The notes under the pieces are model-generated. The model was not told the origin of the DNA and made no database searches. It saw nothing but the letters and a program-made list of their open reading frames with translations. A stretch of 64,000 nt of DNA from Apis mellifera (Eukaryota > Arthropoda > Insecta > Hymenoptera > Apidae), in NCBI RefSeq assembly GCF_003254395.2, contig NC_037638.1, positions 4,578,001 to 4,642,000 on the forward strand, in the 5' to 3' direction. The stretch's first letter is position 1. The number at the start of each line of letters is the position of its first letter. Position numbers and translations under genes: made by a program. Positions 61,166 through 64,000 of the stretch are shown here, in pieces.

Positions 61166-64000
61166 ATGGCGTCTAAGATCCGTGTGGACAATACCGTTAA
61201 CGAACGTCGTTTACGTCCGATATATAGCAAGTACACTATTGACATTTATATCAATGAGAAAATGAATATATTTTTTAAATTATAAGACAATGTGCTTTTA
61301 GTATTTGACCGGTAATGAGGTTATGTAACGTTAGTATAATTTCAGATTGGTTGGATAATGGAAATAATAAAAAAGCTCTTCAAGAAGCAGATAAAGTACT
61401 TAAAAAACAACCAAGCAATCAATGTGCTAGAGCACTCAAAGCTTTGGCTTTATTACGACTTGGTAAAGAAAATGAATGTCAAATTATTATGGATAAAGTA
61501 CGTTCAGAGATTCCTTGTGAGGATTGCACTTTGCAGGTCATGAGTATTTGTTATAGAGAAAGACATCAACGTAAGTTTAAATTACATTTATAATTGTATG
61601 CATAATTGTAATTGTTATATACATTAAAATATTATAAATACTAAATGTGGATTAAAATTTATTTATAGCTGATAAAATTAGTGAAGTATATGAAGCTGCA
61701 GTTAAAGTAGATCCTAGCAATGAAGAATTATTAACACATCTTTTCATGTCTTATGTTCGTCTTGGTGATTATAAAAAACAGCAACAAACAGCACTTGCCT
61801 TATATAAATTAAAACCAAAAAATCCTTATTATTTTTGGGCTGTGATGAGTATAGTTATGCAAGCTATTCATGTAGATGAAAAGTTAGCAAAAGGAGTTAC
61901 TTTACCTTTAGCAGAAAGAATGGTCTGTAATTTATTAAAAATTATTCTAATAATGTAATATAAATAATTTTATTGATATTTTTTATGTGAATAAAATCTA
62001 GGTATTGAAATTAATTAAAGAAGGAAAAATGGAAGCAGAACAAGAAGTGCAACTTTACTTAATGATATTAGAACTTCAAGGTAAAAGTGAAGAAATGTTA
62101 AATGTTTTATCAGGACCCTTAGCTTCACATCTTTCATCTGTTTCACAACATAAAGCAGCACTTTTATTGAAATTGGAACGTTTTTCTGAAGCCGCTAATG
62201 CATATAAAGAACTCATCAGTGAAAAGTGAGTTTAATATAGGTATATGTATATTTTAAATAATAAAAATGTTTTACATTATTTGTATATCATAAATATAGT
62301 GTTGATAATTGGACATATTATCAAGATTATCTTCTTGCTGCTCTTAAATGTCAAAAGCCAGAAGAATGTTTAAATTTTTTTAATAAAATTATAACAACAT
62401 CTGAGAAAAAATTTAGAGGTCCTTATCTTGCAAAATTTGAATTATTAAAACTTACTCAAAATGATGATGTTATTGAAAATATTACTGAACCAATTGATTT
62501 AATGTATCAATATTTTTCACAATTTGGAGAAAAAATTTGTGTAGTTGGAGATTTACGTTTATATTTACATTTATTAACATCTACAGGAAAACAACAGTTA
62601 ATTCAGAAGGTAAATGATAAAAAAGCAAAACATGATGATATTTGTGATATTTTATTATAAAAGTAATAATTATTTTAATTAATATCATATATTTTTAGAT
62701 AGAAGAAGATGTTGGTGTTAAATCTGAAGGATTCCCAACTACTGTGCAACAAATGCAAAAACATATTCATTTAGAACAATTACGTCGTATTTGTGGTTTT
62801 CATTGTCCTCCATATGTTGATATAAATAAACAAAAACAATTAGTAGAACGATTATGTAAATTATATAAAAAGGGTAATGAATTATGTCCAATTCAAGATA
62901 GATTACCAACAGACTTTTGTCCAGCAGATTCTTATATTCTTTTAGCAACGCATTTATTACATGAATTATGGTATAATACAAATGATGCAGTTTATCTTTA
63001 TAGGTAATTATGTTTATATTATATTATATTATTAAAAAAGATATATTTAAAAAAAATTTAATAGTAATATTGAAGTAATATATTTAATAATATATTTAAT
63101 AATATATAATTTATAATATATAATATTTATAATATATATATTTAATAATATATTTTTATAGGGCAATGGAATTATTAGAATGTGGTTTATTATCAAGTCC
63201 TGCTAATTTTTATATAAAGATTCTATTAGTACGAATATATTTAGAAGCAGGATTAATTGGTGCTGCAGATCATGTTTTTACTTTATTGGATGTTAAACAC
63301 ATTCAATTAGATTCATTGGGTTATTTACATGCACCATTACTTGCTCCACTTGGCCATCTTTCATTAGCTTCCATAACATTAGATCATACAACCAAGTTTT
63401 TTATTGCAAATTACAAAGATGTATGTATTTGCATATTATATTTGCTTTATTAATAATATTTTATCTAATATTTTATCTAATTAATTATTATAATGTGATT
63501 AGAGTGCAGATCATTTAACATTTGCTTATAAATATGGAAGTTTTGTAAAGATTCAAGAATTTGTGGAATTAAAAGAACGTTTGGAAAATTCTTTTCACTT
63601 TGTTATGACTACTGTAGATAAAATGCTTCTTGAATTAAGTTGGTGTAATAGTTCCACATCTTTAATTTCTACTTTAGATAATATGGATATACAATTAACT
63701 GAAGATTCTGTTCGATTGAATTCTTTACGAGATAATCGTGACTTAGAGGTAATTCTATTTTTATGATTTATTTAAAAAAAAAAATGATATTAAAATTTAA
63801 ACAAAAATTTAATTCTTGATAACAGGTTGTTCCTGGATGGGAACCACTTACAGAAAATGGAGAAGATTCTAGAATGCAAGAAGAAACACGCATATGCATG
63901 CTGAGATTACTTGCAGTGAGGGATTTGATTTTAAAAATTTTAGCAGCATGTGTAGCATCTGATAGTTCCTCTCTTCTTATTCGATTTTCTAATGAATTAA
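61166..64000 (+). CDS. psidin: N-terminal acetyltransferase B auxiliary subunit NAA25 (psidin), 3' end beyond window
   Basis: Nine exons in the window: 61166-61226, 61346-61570, 61669-61922, 62002-62225, 62300-62609, 62699-63003, 63162-63420, 63503-63748 and 63826 to the window edge (at least 686 codons of about 950). The start reads MASKIRVDNTVNERRLRPIY, matching NAA25. Conserved segments are LDNGNNKKALQEADK, HLFMSYVRLGDYKKQQQTALALY, LKPKNPYYFWAVMSIVMQ, LRGPHLAK-like FRGPYLAKFELLKL, FYIKILLVRIYLEAG, LDVKHIQLDSLGY and LRDNRDLEV. TPR-type helical repeats make up the scaffold that anchors catalytic NAA20 to the ribosome for acetylation of Met-Asp/Glu/Asn/Gln N-termini. In flies, psidin also affects actin and neuron survival. 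The first intron can only be joined in frame by a GC donor (61227-61228). Confidence 0.94.

Noticed and set aside
62739..62981. Minus-strand frame with membrane-like segments
   Set aside because: Shadow of a NAA25 coding exon, whose protein identity is clear.
1..64000. tRNA, rRNA, CRISPR array, intact transposase or viral gene
   Set aside because: I looked for B-box-like GGTTCGAATCC words, rRNA-like conserved blocks, regularly spaced identical repeats, and transposase or reverse-transcriptase motifs in the frames and saw none. A covariance-model or repeat-library search would be more sensitive.

Overview
The window is nuclear DNA from an insect, most likely a bee of the genus Apis. It is very AT-rich, introns are short (about 60-900 bp, GT-AG), and every recognisable protein is an animal housekeeping or developmental gene with arthropod-like sequence. 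There is no operon structure, no rRNA or tRNA gene that I can see, no CRISPR array and no intact transposon. The species call is inference; the hymenopteran character rests on base composition and protein similarity.

I assembled fifteen protein genes by joining exons at GT-AG (once GC-AG) boundaries. For each of the fourteen with a stop codon the joined exons give an uninterrupted frame. Left part (1-27.1 kb): drongo/AGFG (-, partial), phosphorylase kinase beta subunit (+, 20 exons), CWC25 splicing factor (-), a small single-pass membrane protein of unknown function (+), UBXN6/UBXD1 (+), an SVOP-type transporter (-), UNC119 (+), ABHD11 (-) and TMED2 (+). Strands mostly alternate, so neighbours share either a promoter interval or a 3' end interval.

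Middle part (27.1-44.1 kb): a 17-kb gene desert. From about 29.4 kb the composition changes to a patchwork of AT-rich spacer and GC/CpG-richer blocks with TCGA-type words, unlike the flanks. It ends at a GC-rich exon (44125-44204) encoding a signal peptide. That exon splices in frame over a 4.8-kb intron to a Wnt gene whose remaining six exons lie at 48965-51678, best matched to WntA (Wnt5 the alternative). The desert and first intron are therefore probably the cis-regulatory domain of this Wnt gene. They hold degenerate internal duplications and microsatellites.

Right part (51.7-64.0 kb): AT-rich and gene-dense again: mRpL18 (-), PHF12 (+), GPN3 (-), RPA2 (-) and NAA25/psidin (+, running off the end). 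NAA25 appears to use a GC-AG first intron.

The genes serve unrelated cell functions (vesicle transport, glycogen control, splicing, p97 cofactor, lipid-cargo chaperoning, mitochondrial translation, chromatin, Pol II assembly, replication, N-terminal acetylation). No novel multi-gene system is evident. The most interesting material is the Wnt regulatory landscape, an unidentified GC-rich module near 28.3 kb, and several unusual splice features.
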